NCBI RefSeq assembly: GCF_000004075.3 | Contig: NC_026656.2 | Span: 21,958,607-22,022,606, forward strand | Reading direction: 5' to 3' | DNA from: Cucumis sativus | Lineage: Eukaryota > Streptophyta > Magnoliopsida > Cucurbitales > Cucurbitaceae | DNA: 64,000 nt | In this document: positions 38,901-56,700 of the stretch, in pieces | Layout of the letters: every line of letters starts with the position of its first letter | Position numbering within the stretch: position 1 is the stretch's first letter | Notes under the pieces: model-generated | Databases searched by the model: none | Told to the model about the DNA's origin: nothing | The model's input: only the letters and a program-made list of their open reading frames with translations | Position numbers and translations under genes: made by a program

Positions 38901-41900
38901 AGAAGGTTGGAAACCTCTCCTAATAAAGCCTACAACAGCCTTTCCCAAAACAAAACCTAAAGATTGCTAATCCCCAAACCATTCTCTTTATATATCCCCT
39001 TACAAGTGGGCCCTCAGGTATACATCACTCCTCTCAGGTATATGATTGAGCATAATAGCATGAAGAGTCCAAAAAGTTGAGTAGGAAAACTTATTAGATG
39101 CCATTGCTTTTATGGTATTGAATAAGTTCTACCTACTATTGGATTTGAACCAATGACTCCCGTTGTGTGAAAGCAATACTCTAACCACTAAGTTATAGAA
39201 GGTCATTTATCATCACAACGAAAAACAAATGGGCCCTATTGCATCACATTTGTAGGTTATAAATCTAATACTATTGATAAGCAATACGAATCAAACAAAT
39301 CAACAAAATAGATCATAGAATGTTCATCTTGACAAGAAATATCTACGTGATAAGATAAGAATCACAAGCACAAGGGATATATCTCAAATGGTAGAGCACC
39401 TTGTTTACACACGTGCCAATGTTTTTTATAGAAGTACGTCATGTAATAAAAAAAGTTGATCTTATTAAGAAATTGATGTCTTATTGTTACTTTTAAGGAA
39501 CAAAACAAGAGAAAAGTAGACAAAGAGTTCGGTCCGAATCAAGTGTCCCATTTAGGCACTAAAAAGTCCATTATTGATTTGAGATATTGATAGAGTGAAT
39601 ACCCACAGTCTATTCCATGCTAGGCATAATGAGTATTAGGACCTCAAGAGAATGATCTTTCGTCCAATCTTATGCACAACTTAGAGGTGTAAAGTTTCAA
39701 GTTTTATTCTTTAAGCAGAAGCAGGACAATAGAATAAGGTCCTTTTATGGATTGTCATTTAAACTGTTGCTCCATCGGACTTCTTTTGTCAGGATACAAA
39801 TCCAATAATAAATATTCCTTTTTAGGTGGTCTATGAGCTGCTGCTCATAAGCCTAACAAAAATTAAAAGGTAAACTTGATATGCTTTCCTCAAATAGGAA
39901 GCACGAAGAAGAAAACGAAATTAGGCGTGAATGCAGAAGTGGCTTATCTACAAAGAACCTCCTATCCTAATGGAGCAAAGTTTAACCTTAGAACGGCTGG
40001 CAGTGCTCTAGCAAAGTGAAATCATTTGTCTCCGGCAAACAAAATAAGTGTGAAGAAGCTTACTTATTTATTCATAACATAAATAAAACAGTTAACTCTT
40101 GTTTGAATGAACTATAATAACAAACAAAACATCCAGGGTAAAATAAACTTTCTGTCCTAGGATTTTAACTTATTTCTATTTGGTTCCAGATTTTCAAAAC
40201 TCACTTTTAGTTAGCCTATAAACACTTCCAAATTTCTTAATTTGTTATCTATTTTCTATGTTTTGACAATGTTTTCGAAAAGCTTGCTTTTTAAAGATTT
40301 TTTAAAAAATATTTTTTAAAATCTTGATTTGCTTTTGGAGTTTAGCTAAAGATTGAACTTTCTTACTTAAAAAGATGAAAATCATCATATAATATCTAAG
40401 AGGAAATAGGTTTAACTTTCAAACACCAAAAGCTAAAAACCAAATAGTTATCAACCAAGGCTTAACCGTTGATATTTGAATTTAGTTTTTAACTTGACCA
40501 GGTACCTTTTTTAAAAAGAAACAGGCTTTTTATCAATATATTAATAATGAAACAGAAACTCATAGAACAAGAGAGTTATACAATGAGCATATAAATCAAG
40601 GATCAAGGGGTGCACCTGAACTTGACCAGGTTCCTAAAGTTTGGATTTGATTTTTCACGAGTTCAAAATTTGTTTTTAAATGGTTGTTGACTGCTAATTG
40701 ATATAAAGAAATGATGACATGACAATTAAAATATGTAACTCAACTTTGTAGATGTGTAGTTTTTTCTTTTTTCTTTTAATACCCAATGCACAACTAAAAG
40801 CCAAACTCAACTTCAAGTTTTGAAGTTTTGCTTTGTTTTTCAGATTTTCTTTGTTTTGTTCGGGGTCCTGAAGGTTTTGATTAACTCGGTTGTACTTTGT
40901 TGTGATTGCTCTTTAACTCTTTTTCTTCTGTCCTTTTTACTCTTAGTATAATTCTCTTGTACTTTGAGCTTTAGTCTCTCTTATTATCATTAATGAGGAA
41001 GCTCATTACTAAAAAATTAGAAGCCAAACTCAATCTTCAAAGATGAATTAGAAATTAAATTTAACTCTTGACATTTGAAACCCCTTGTGATCAAATACAT
41101 ATGAAATTCAAATTTCAAAAACAAAAAATGATAGTTTAGAAAAATTAGAACACAAATAAAAAGGGGATAAAGTATATATGTAGTAGTCTATTTTGTCTAC
41201 CTTGTCCATTGTGATATTTTGTTATATTTGTAAATATTTTAGTTTATTTTGCTATATTTGAAAATAGCAATGTATCTTAAGGTAATTGCAATAGATAGCA
41301 CTTTTATGGCTAATAATTAAGTTAAGTGTATAGCAACATATTTAAATAATTGTAAATATAACAAAATGTACAAGACCTAACATTGATATAGTCCAACACT
41401 AAAAGACACCGAAAAATCTAAATTTTGTTATATTTGCACATTATTTTGTCATTTTGCTATCTATTAATGTTTTGGTCTGACTTATTTGTAAATGTCCCAT
41501 ATTTTAACCGAGGACCAACATCCATACAATCTCCCGGTGACTCGTGAACTAAAAAGAAATCTACGCCACACTTGTATTTTTTTTTAGTTAAAGAAACACC
41601 ATACTTGCAATCTTTAAATTAAATTGAATCGTGTAATTTCAAAAAGTGGCAGGGGAGGTAAACGACTTTCACACCAATCATGCATGCGAGACTGATGTAT
41701 TTACTGGTCGGTCCGAGTCGAACCAAACCAGATTAAGGTAATCAGGGTAAATTGTGGCGCTCGCTCCATCCTTTCTGGGTCCTTTTGTGAACTGAATACT
41801 TGGGAGAAAACAGACAAAAAATCGAAACAAACAAACATAGACCAAGAGTAATTTAGCATGTTTGAGTTTTCTCCTTTGAGAATACCCATAAAACCATTTG

Positions 41901-42146
41901 AGCTATATTTTGGCAAGAAATGTTGGTACAACAGAACGGTGAAGAGAGAAAAACATAAAAACAAGTACCTGAAGAGAAACAAAAAAAAAAAGAATGAGGA
42001 AAAAAAAGTACCTGGAAATGGCAGTTGAAGCTGACTGGATTAGCAGGCCAACTGATACGGCGATGGAACCGAACCGCAGAGCCTTTGTCAGCCGAATCAA
42101 GAAGGGATCCGGAAAATGTAGCCGCAAATGTCGCAACTATCGGCAT
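32486..42146 (-). CDS. Alpha/beta hydrolase, ABHD11-like, probable organellar
   Basis: Thirteen exons inferred: 42146-42012, 38678-38544, 38396-38370, 37850-37763, 37293-37250, 36862-36764, 36323-36266, 36147-36095, 35779-35678, 35467-35402, 33063-32942, 32836-32665, 32554-32486. The sum is 1170 nt, 389 residues. The oxyanion-side motif is FLHGILGSRKNW (HG at 119-120). FLLVDLRCHGDS is at 144-155. The nucleophile elbow is GHSFGG with Ser191. The catalytic His is in EDAGHWVHADNP (His366). I could not assign the acid residue. The N-terminus is Ser/Arg-rich and could be a targeting peptide. By memory it resembles Arabidopsis At4g10030; the substrate is unknown to me. Exon 3 is only 27 nt. Introns 1 and 11-12 region carry plastid DNA, LINE tails and an LTR-type insertion. 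Confidence 0.92.
33371..33924. mobile_element. Small LTR/TRIM-like insertion with TGTTAGGAAT...ATTCCTAACA ends
   Basis: The ends are perfect 10-bp inverted repeats, TGTTAGGAAT at 33371-33380 and ATTCCTAACA at 33915-33924. Inside are two related direct blocks of about 125 bp (near 33385-33505 and 33757-33885). Each runs from a tcccaxatcc-ttaaataag start through ttataagxgaggxcaa to gatgaaaccaaaa or gtgaaaccaaaa. The flanks share TATA, compatible with a short target duplication that has drifted. The element lies in the intron between exons 10 and 11 of the hydrolase gene and has no coding capacity. It resembles a widespread short plant LTR family, by memory. Confidence 0.7.
34380..34545 (+). mobile_element. 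Possible LINE 3' tail
   Basis: A sequence ending TTTCATCTCATCAATAAAAT, then an A-rich tail and ten A residues at about 34541. This resembles the 3' ends of the other LINE tails here. No target duplication found. Confidence 0.35.
35807..35918 (+). repeat. Two (GA)n microsatellites
   Basis: Runs of GA at about 35807-35825 and 35894-35918 in the intron between exons 8 and 9 of the hydrolase gene. Confidence 0.9.
39130..39203 (-). pseudogene. Plastid-derived trnM-CAU pseudogene
   Basis: The minus strand reads ACCTTCTATAACTTAGTGG and so on to a T arm GGTTCAAATCC and an AGTAGGTA end, matching plastid elongator trnM. There is one extra base near the acceptor/D-arm junction and an acceptor mismatch. 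The anticodon is changed from CAT to CAC. The changes make a functional tRNA unlikely. Confidence 0.85.
39373..39410 (+). pseudogene. Plastid-derived trnV-UAC, 5' exon
   Basis: AGGGATATATCTCAAATGGT then AGAGCACCTTGTTTACAC matches the first exon of plastid trnV-UAC up to the intron, with several substitutions and one base missing in the D loop. I did not find an intact 3' exon. Confidence 0.8.
40505..40620 (-). mobile_element. LINE 3' tail fragment
   Basis: The minus strand reads TATAACTCTCTTGTTCTATG, then a Ttatta-rich tract and AAAGCCTGTTTCTTTTTAAA. This is the same tail type as at 40930-41010 and 10195-10330. It lies in intron 1 of the hydrolase gene. Confidence 0.55.
40850..41022 (+). mobile_element. 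LINE 3' tail fragment
   Basis: The plus strand contains CTCTTAGTATAATTCTCTTG and then TACTTTGAGCTTTAGTCTCT and ATTATCATTAATGAGG. It ends in a short A-rich tail. It is nearly the same as the LINE end at 56440-56520, so both are copies of one family. It is 5'-truncated. Confidence 0.75.
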
Positions 42147-42960
42147 TGCGGGGCAGAAAGAGAGAAAAGAGGAATCATAAGACGCCGAGAGCTTCCTTTG
42201 GAGAAGGAAGATCCGGCGAGGGAATAATTGAGGGAGGAATCAAAGACGAAATGGGTGTAAAGCAAACGATGAAGGAGGAGAAATGAGGAAAGATGAAAGG
42301 AAAACGAGAGGCGGAAAAATCGAGGAAGGCGCTGTGACGGGGCGTCCCAGGTTAGTTGAAGCATCCACCGAGCAGCTGGAGACCCTGTGCCACTGCCTGC
42401 CTCATGTTCCCACACCTACGCGACGAAATACACACACGGACAGTTGTTATTATGGTTACTTCTTATGTAGACAAAAGGTAGCAAAATGGGAAGAATCTTT
42501 ACCTTCCTATTTTGCCCCTCAATAATCATACGAACTAACGCAAGTTATTATTCCATTTATATAAAGATCAATTTTTTTCTAATCATACTTTTTCTTTCTT
42601 TCTTTTTCAGAATCCATTAATGGTCATTTCGAATGTAGGTTCTTATTTCATTTACATATAAAAAAAATTTCTTTTCTGATGAGAATCAATGCTCACTCCT
42701 TCATTTTCTTCTTTAATTTTCATAGCTGTAATTTTTATTTTTAATTAAAACTCGGAATATAAGATCAATCTGATTTTTTCTTTTCTTTTCCGTTTCACAA
42801 TATTTCATTGTTTTTTAGTAGGTCATCTAATTTTGTTTGCATTGTTGTTATTAGATATGGAAATGAGAATGAAAAAGTAAATTATTCAAGTTAATGCAAA
42901 ATATGTTTTTTTTTTTCAATCTCTAATGTAGGTAGAAAGAAATTAAAATCTCAATAAAAA
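42147..42960. other. Upstream region of the hydrolase gene
   Basis: The part 42147-42430 is richer in G+C than the rest of the spacer and probably holds the promoter and 5' leader of the minus-strand hydrolase. Beyond it the DNA is AT-rich with no gene seen. Confidence 0.5.
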
Positions 42961-42964
42961 GAGA

Positions 42965-43990
42965 AAATAATATTTGTGGTGATTTTATTGATAAACACGT
43001 AATGAATATTTATACCCAAACGTGAATAAGCTACAAACATCGAAAGAGTAAACTTATGGAGGACAAAAATAAAAAAAATTAGCAAGGGTCATATTTTCCA
43101 TTCAAGGTAATATAATCGTGATGAATTTGGACGAGGTTTATGTCAAGGTTAATTATCTGGTTTTTGAGGTAAATTGATTCATTCGAATTTGGTGTCAACT
43201 TGTTTGAGATGTTTGATCTCTTATATCCTTCCTCAAATTGAACTACGAAACTCCAAGTTTGTTTCGTAACTCAATAAAGTGTGTTTTTGGTAAGGGCTTG
43301 GTGAATGTGTCAGCTAGTTGTTTATGAGAAGGGACAAAGAGAGTGATGAGGGAGTCATTAGTCACTTTTTCTAGAACAAAGTGGTAATCAAGCTCGATAT
43401 GTTTGGTTTGAACATGATATACTGGATTGACCGTCACGTATAACGCACTAAGATTGTCACAAAAGAGTTTAGGTATTTGATTGAGGGGTACACCAAGATA
43501 ACTAAAGAGAAGTGATCCAGGTAAGTTCAGTTGTGGCACTAGCCATGACACGATGTTCAACTTCAACACTTAATCTAGTTACGATGGTTTGCTTTTTCAA
43601 AGACCATGAAATGCAATTTGCACCAAGATAGACACAAAAAACTGTTGTTCTACACCTGATTGTAGTGCATCCAACCCAAACTGCATCACAATACACATAA
43701 AGGTTATGAGTACTTTGCTTAAAAATAAGTAAACCACATAATTTATAGTCCCTCTAATGTAGCGAAGGATTCGTTTCACAACTCAAAAGTCTTTTTCTAT
43801 TGGGTTTTGAAGTTGCTAACAAACATGATTAACAACATGGGAGAGATCAGAACTCATAAGAGTGAGGTATTGGAGGGACCCAACGAGACTACAGTAGGCT
43901 TGGGCATCGACTGAGTCATTGTTTGTGAGACTGAGGTGGTGAAAATGTATTTCTTTGGTTGTCAAAATGTATTTTTTCAAGTTTCATCCA
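42965..43990 (-). mobile_element. Ty1/Copia remnant: RT end, RNase H and probable 3' LTR
   Basis: The minus strand carries, in order and across frameshifts, these Copia landmarks. The RT end has LQYLTLMSSDLSHVVNHVC and ILRYIRGTINY. The RNase H has CISWSLKKQTIVTRLSVE. The pol C-terminus has LFCDNLSALYVTVNPVYHVQ, TKHIELDYHFVLEKV and FTKPLPKTHFIELRNKLGV, ending near 43240. A purine tract (GAGGAAGGATATAAGAGA) follows. About 250 bp with GGGTATAAATATTC and AATAAAA signals then looks like a 3' LTR to about 42965. Stops and frameshifts make it inactive, and most of the element is absent. Confidence 0.85.
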
Positions 43991-44935
43991 GAGTTGAAAA
44001 GCTAGACATTTTTTATTTGGACAGTGAAGTGCTTTCTTTAGTTCAACCAATGAGAATCAAAGAATTTTAGAGATGATGATTGGTGTGAATTGACATAAAC
44101 TCAATCACTTTCTTGGTCAATTAAAACACATTTGAAAATTTTGTGCTCTTTAATTAGATTAGATCATTTTAAAACGATTTTACAAAAAAAAAAGTGAACA
44201 TTGATTTACATGGCTCGTACAATCTTAAGATGGAGCATACAATGGTCAAAAATAGGAGAGATGAATTTTCTTTTTACTAGATCAATTCGTGCATCTTTCT
44301 CTTGCATAGTAAAGATGGAGATAGTAAAAATGGGGAGTGTTAGTTATATGTAATTGAATTTGTCTTTAACCATCAAATTAAGCTTATGAGTAAATTAGAA
44401 AATTTTGAGAGAACTTAAGACTTTTCCTTCACGGTTTTGTTATTGCAACCTTCTATTATTAGTAGTGAGAAAGGAGAGTTTAAGCTTCATGTAGACAGAC
44501 CATTCTTCATACTTCATATTATGACTCATTCAACCATTATTACACGATGAAAGGTACATACAAACATGGAGAATGAAAAATAACAAGATCAAGGAAGCAA
44601 TTTAATTATATACCATCAGTCGTTTCAAAATATCGTCTAAGATGTGATTACCTCCCGGTCACACCCTTTCGTGTTGTGAAGTGATATCCTAAGTTTTTAC
44701 CTTTTGAACTAAAAATCATAGTTAAACTATGAAGATTATGGAACGCCCACTTGATTAAATCAAGTTACATATTATCAATTATGACTATGGCCTACGAAAG
44801 TAAAACTTGGCAAATCGAGCATTGAATTAAACTAAAAAGATATTCAAATAATATTACAGAATTTATTGAGAAAAAACCTCTGATATGAAGTTTTGACGAC
44901 CGAAAATTCTCTACAAATGCACATTAACATAACTC
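43991..44935. other. Spacer between the Copia remnant and HEMB
   Basis: AT-rich DNA. The last 200 bp or so is the probable HEMB 3' UTR. No supported feature in 44000-44700. Confidence 0.5.
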
Positions 44936-50988
<6,053 letters not shown>

Positions 50989-51011
50989 AAATTAGGAGAA
51001 ACCTAATGTAC

Positions 51012-51408
51012 CTGCACTTCCAAGCAGAATAATAAGAAGCAACAAAGCAATCCAGAATGATAAGATCGCGCACTTAATCAAAGAAGATGAAGAAAACAGT
51101 ATAATATTCCTGATTGCATAATAGATCACCACGACAATGGGCTGATAGAGATAACCCAAAAAGAAAAACAACAAAAACGAAAAAAAAAAACTCGGTTTCC
51201 AAAGCTGAAATGAAGTTATCAACAATGTCCGGTGAGCTGAACAGATGTAAGCACGGTCAAGATGAAGAGGACCAATACGATAGACATTTAAGACAGCTCG
51301 AAACGAATTTAAGCAGATAATCGTACACAGGAACCTGTTTTTCCATCGCAGCTAAGAAAAATTTGAAAAAGAAAATAATAGAGAGAGAGAATCGGAAGAG
51401 AGCTCTCA
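51012..51408 (-). other. Probable intron in the HEMB 5' UTR
   Basis: On the minus strand a donor-like GACG|GTGAGAG lies at 51408 and an acceptor-like TTGGAAGTGCAG|GTACATTAGG at 51012. A T-rich tract lies just before the acceptor. The start codon follows 24 nt after the acceptor. Inferred only from signals. Confidence 0.5.
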
Positions 51409-51435
51409 CCGTCGGAATTGAATTGAGAAGCGGAA

Positions 51436-51440
<5 letters not shown>

Positions 51441-51473
<33 letters not shown>
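51441..51473 (+). repeat. (GA)n microsatellite in the HEMB leader/promoter
   Basis: About 16 GA units, read as (TC)n in the HEMB direction, just upstream of the proposed 5' UTR splice donor. CT-rich leaders are common near plant plastid-protein gene starts. Confidence 0.9.
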
Positions 51474-51479
<6 letters not shown>

Positions 51480-51998
51480 AAGGAGTAGGTGGGCCGGCGA
51501 CCTTATCGGATGAGTATTTGGTTAGGTGTACTGAACAACCAATCAGGATTCAACAAACGCTGCTGTGGCAGAGCAGGTCAGCGGCGCAGTAACTTTACTG
51601 TTTTTTTATTTGAAAGGCAGTTGCATCGCTCTTTCATTTTACACACACATACACCCTTTACCGTTTACGGTTTACCCACCGTTTTTAAAAGCTCAAGAAA
51701 TTTGAACGTTGAAAAAAAAAATTATTGACACTGTTTAGTTTTGTCTTTTACAGTCGATCTCTTCTCATGATAGTAGATAGGACTAACATTCACGACGTAC
51801 CATTTTTCAAAAGTTAAGTTGTACACTTCCAAGGCCATTAAAGTTTTGAAGTATTTGGTTTTAAGTGATTAAATAATTCCAACACATTACAAGCTAATTT
51901 AGTAGGTAAGCATTATAATCCTATGATCCATAGAAATTTTCTTTCAGTAATTTGACAATATTCTCGTTCAACTAGGGACTTTTGGAGTCCTACTATAT

Positions 51999-52084
51999 TG
52001 GTATGTACCCAACTACCTCAATTGAGATGTATGCACCTAGTTACCTCACTAAGATATGCACTCCTAGCTACCTCAAATAAGATT
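51999..52084 (+). repeat. Degenerate tandem repeat, about 28-30-bp unit, three copies
   Basis: The copies begin gtatgtacccaactacctca, gtatgcacctagttacctca and atgcactcctagctacctca. Each ends in a gat-type junction. Confidence 0.75.
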
Positions 52085-52324
52085 TGATGGATTGGACGGT
52101 TGTTGAATATTATGTCTATGACCATGAATCTTCCAACATGGCTTTGTGAACGAGTCAAGTGGTTTTCTTGTGAGCTTGTCTATGTTGGTCTTATTCGCAA
52201 CCTAGACGAGAGATGACATGTTTGTTGCTTGGTTAGGAAGGTGGTCTCTAGCAACAGTGCAATTAACACATAATAAAGGTTAGATTAAAAAAAAAAGTTG
52301 ATATGAGTACGAAATATGACATTC

Positions 52325-52560
52325 TATCTTGATCTCATTTCTTCATCTTGTTTATCCCTTCCAATGTTTATTCCTTCTTCCTAACTATTTCATTATGTTG
52401 TTTCTTCCGCAACTTTTATTCATTCTCTCTAGTTATTTCACCTTCCCATTTATTCCTCGAGTTTTCTTTATTATTCCTTGTTATTTTGTCACCTTGTTTC
52501 TTCATCAAAACTTCTCCATTCTCCTTTATTATTTATCCCTAAACTCTAACCATTATCTTT
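52325..52560 (+). repeat. Pyrimidine-rich degenerate tandem region
   Basis: Repeated ttcttcx / ttattcctt / ctagttatttcaccttcc modules produce two overlapping open frames full of Phe, Ser and Leu. The composition suggests a low-complexity repeat, not a protein. Confidence 0.6.
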
Positions 52561-53150
52561 AATTATGTATCTCTCTCGTTGTGTTCTAAAGCTTCTTGCC
52601 CTTTCTCCCAATTACCTAATCAAACACATGCAATAGAAATGGAAAACTAAAACAAAATAGAGAAATTAAATGATATAAATGAAAACATTACCCTTGAGAT
52701 ACCATGTGTAAATTATACCCATATGTTCACCTTCTAAAGCTATAAGTGATTGGCCACAAACGAGAGGAATGAAATGGATGGAAGATAAATAAGTGATAAT
52801 TCTTTTAAGTACCGGTCCTTTGTAAGCAGTCTAGAAACAAAATGATACTTTAACCTAGGTCTACGTACAATAGAAGACCACTTTCAAGTTAACGTGAGAT
52901 TTTAACCATTTTTAATTTGCGCTCTGGAAAATGGACGATTGTTCCACAAATCCATTTAATACATACACATCTCATTGTCACCAAATATACATATAAGAAA
53001 TGAAAGTTATTTGGAAAAAGAAAAATTGACCAATAATTTGTTAGATGCCTAAATATAAGTTCTACCCAAGTTTATGCTAAATAAAAGTAAGAGGTGCTGC
53101 CCCAGATGTATGTTATTGTCCTAAACTAAGTTCTCACGACAGGGAGGGCC

Positions 53151-53739
53151 AGAAATTTTGCCCACGAAAGAGCCAAACCACTACAGAACAAAAATAATTG
53201 GAACATTTTTCAAAATTTTAACCACCGCACCGCTGCAGTTCCGTCTCTTCACCGCCAGTCACCGTACCAGAAGTCACCGCCACACTTCTTCCCATCGAAG
53301 CTCTTCCACGATTCTTCTGGATCGATTGAACATGCAGGGGCAATGATCTTCTTAATGGCTATTGATTCACGTATTTGCCAGGACCCATCTGGAACTAGAC
53401 GTCGTCTCCTTTCTACATTCTGTTTGATGAAGCGAAGTTCTTAAACCACACGCACCAGGCAAGCTCCGTTTCGCAATTCCAAATTTCTCTGCAGGAAGGC
53501 GTGTGTGGTACTTCAATTGGGTGCCTTCTGTGTCTGCTTTTCTTATTTGTTACGTTATGTGGTTCTGTATCTGGGTTATCGGAGGATCCAGCTGAGTTTT
53601 GGATTCGGGTCATAGTCGATGATTATTTTGACGGAAGAAATCTAGCTCAATCCTCTGAGTTAACCTGCCCTGTAATTGCTTCGGAACCTCTTTCTTAGTA
53701 ATAGGTTCCGAGGCAAAAATTGTTCTATCAGACGCAGGA
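53151..53739 (+). promoter_or_regulatory. Promoter and 5' leader of SGR2
   Basis: A locally G+C-richer stretch with CT-rich parts directly upstream of the SGR2 start codon. An open frame at 53501-53698 would start at GTG, so I do not call it an upstream ORF. A leader intron is possible but not determined. Confidence 0.4.
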
Positions 53740-56700
53740 ATGGATGTAAATAGTTCGAAAGATATGGGTGGTGATGACATGTTGATTTCAGCAGCTATAG
53801 GTTCTATTGAAGTTCCAGAAGCGTCCCCTGATTCACTAAAAAACACGCCATCTAACATTGCAAAATTGGAGGATGTGATTGAGCACTGCGTAGGTAGGCA
53901 GAAGTATCTTGCACAGACGAGGAGTCCTTCCGATGGCGGTGATGTCCGCTGGTATTTCTGTAAAGTACCTTTGCTTGGGAATGGTGAGTGCTTTTCATTT
54001 TCTTCATCTTCAGTGATACCTTTTCGAATGCGACCTTTGGACGAGAAACATTGTAGAAAACCAAGATGATAACAATTGGGACAAAGTTTTTAGGTTTAGA
54101 CTCAGAATCGAGTAAACTAAGAAACCTACTTTAGGAAGGCATTAAGAATTTCTATCCAGCCATCGATGTATTTATCTTGTTTATCTTTCCTTTTTGGAAT
54201 AATTAGAGTGTACTTATTTAGTTACTTTATATTATTCTTATAAAGGTTTTCCCCCATACTTTTTATCTTTGTGTTTTTGTTGTAATATAGTTGATGTTCT
54301 CATTAAAAGTAGGAGTCTGCTCGGAGATTTTGAATCAAAGGGCTTTTCAAACCTTTTGATGATTTTCTGCTGCTTATGTTTCGACAGAGCTAGCTGCGTC
54401 TGTTCCTAAGACTGAAATTGTAGGGAAGGGTGACTATTTTCGATTTGGCATGAGGGATTCTCTTGCAATAGAGGCATCTTTCTTGCAGGTGTATTTTTCA
54501 ACCTCTTGCGTAGTTAGTTAATGCTTATATGTTCACCCATATTTCATGAATTGCTTGTAGTGAACCATCTTAGAGTTGCCTTCTATTCTACAATATCTTT
54601 AACTCATTATATTGACCGTCCACTCACCTGCATGTGTATGGAATTCATTTTTGACTGCTAATTGTAGTTTTAATTAAGCAAAGGGTGGAGAATTCCATGA
54701 TGTAAATATACAACACAGTGTAACCAACTTATCATTACCTCTTTGCCACTTGTTCTCGTCTCGTTGTGGTTTGTAGTGCTGGATGCTTTTGAGTGGTGGT
54801 TATATGATGTGATGTTATATTTGCCTTCATCCATAAGCTTAAGTTTGTGGGTCAGATGATTTAAGATGGTATCAAAGCATTGGTTCAGGGAGGTCTTGTG
54901 TTCAAGTCCTTATAATGTTATTTTCTCCCCAATTATATTGATTTCCACTTGTTGGGTCTTTTTTGTATTTCAAGCCCACATGCGAGGGGAATGTTAATAT
55001 GATACTAAATTGGCCTTCACCCATAAGCTTAAGCTTTTGGGTAAATTTGTGATTTAAGGAGGGTCATGCCTTGTAAGATGTAATTTTCAGGACCCCTTCC
55101 TCCAATTTTGATGGTTTAGTGGATTTAATTGTATTTCATCCTATTTACTAGTGCAAAGGGATTTGATATCTTGATGATTACAGTTTTACTACGTTAATTT
55201 CCTGTTGGAAAACTTTATTATAATGCGGCTTTTGGTGTTTTTGGAAGTTTTTCTCCTCATTTCATTCTTCAACAAAACTGTTTCCCTTTCATATAATATA
55301 CATATATACATATAAGACTGCTATGGCAGAGATAAAAGAGTTTGGATCTCAATGGAGGATGCTTCTGGGACCATCCATGGGTCTCCACTTTTGGTCGTTG
55401 AGTTGGATGATAGGTTTGTTTGGTTTTTGCGTCTAAAAAACTAACAGTTTAGTTCCTGACCACCAATAAAAAGTTATATAAGATCTCTGGACTGATGTTC
55501 AGTTTATTAAAGAGGTATCCAAATTTCGAACTCAGAGACTATTTCTGTTTTGGACACACGAAAGAGATAAGAAACAAAATGAGAGGAAGAGACTTTACAA
55601 TGGTGACACCAGTGGAGGAGAAGGAAAGGAAAAAGAAGGATAGGGGAAGAAAGAGAGAGAAATGTCACATGAGCTTAAAAAATTAGTTTAATTTTCCAAC
55701 TGCCAATTATGTTAACAAATCTAGTCAGTAAGTTAATTGCCAAATCATCTTTTCGTCAGTTAACTAACAGTCTAAAGACTTTTGAAAGCCTATTTCTATA
55801 GGTCAGAGACTAAGCTGTTAAATTTTGAAACTTATGGGCCAAATAAAAATCTATACTCAAACTCAGGCATTAAATATGTATTACTTATGATTCTAGAAAA
55901 GTGGACAAACTTTTGTACCTTAGCATTGAGGAAACTGAATGCTGAATGGTAAGATTCAAAAGACAACTTTTGGTTGCCTACTATCTCCAAATTGGGTGTT
56001 ATTTGTAAAAACCACGATGAGAAGAACCAACACCATCTCTTCTTTCACTGTTCCTTTGTCTACTCTTTTTGGAACTAGATTTTTCTGCATCGTTCCAATT
56101 TCGTTGGATGATCTCAAAGGGCTTAGATTTATCATTTCAATTATGGACTTAGATTTTGAATAAGTTTTTAAGTGTTCTCTTTCTCCTTTCAACTCGAATA
56201 ATTGAGTGTGCAAGAATTTAGATTCTAGTGGGCTCTTTTTGAGAGAGCATTTAAGTTTTGCTTTCTATTTAGCTTTCTATTTAGCTTTCTACTGATGGTA
56301 TTATCTTTGAGGGGCTTTGATTAGCTCATTGTTTTTCTGTTTGAGTTTGTTTTTAGGTTGCCATCATATTTATGTTGCCCGAGTATGGTCTTTGTTTTAG
56401 TTTTAGTTTGTATTTTCCCTTAGTTTTTTTTGCTCCTTTTGCTCTTAGTATAATACTCTTGTACTTTGAGCTTTAGTCTCATTTATTATCATTAATAATG
56501 AGGCCGGTTTTCAATTTTTTTAAAAAAGTTTAACATGGCACACTCATTATTTCATTTGAAGTAATGGTGGGGGCATATATGATGTCTGTCTCCCACCTTG
56601 GTATATTATGTGTCAAGGCCATGCTGAATCCCTTGCTCATTTGCTTATGCATTGTTTTTTTCATCCCGTTTCTGGCATATTATTTTGGATGTTTTTGGTT

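Larger units (their letters stand above)
39075..39860. pseudogene. Nuclear insertion of plastid DNA spanning trnM-CAU and trnV-UAC
   Basis: In intron 1 of the hydrolase gene, a trnM-like sequence (minus) and the 5' exon of a trnV-UAC-like sequence (plus) lie back to back. They keep the divergent arrangement that neighbouring trnV and trnM have in plastid genomes. Left of trnM is a hairpin (ACTTATT ... AATAAGT, 39091-39127) as expected downstream of the plastid gene. Right of trnV the sequence continues into what looks like its group II intron (for example ccattattgatttgagat and ctccatcggacttcttttgt). The right limit is uncertain because I compared it only to memory of plastid sequence. Confidence 0.8.
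51480..53150. other. Divergent spacer between HEMB and SGR2
   Basis: It holds the HEMB upstream region, a short 30-bp tandem repeat and a pyrimidine-rich tract. The segment 52085-52290 ends in an A-run and could be a retroposon tail. No gene seen. Confidence 0.5.

Noticed and set aside
53501..53698. Upstream ORF with a signal-peptide-like start in the SGR2 leader
   Set aside because: It begins with GTG, not ATG. The protein-like look comes from local composition.
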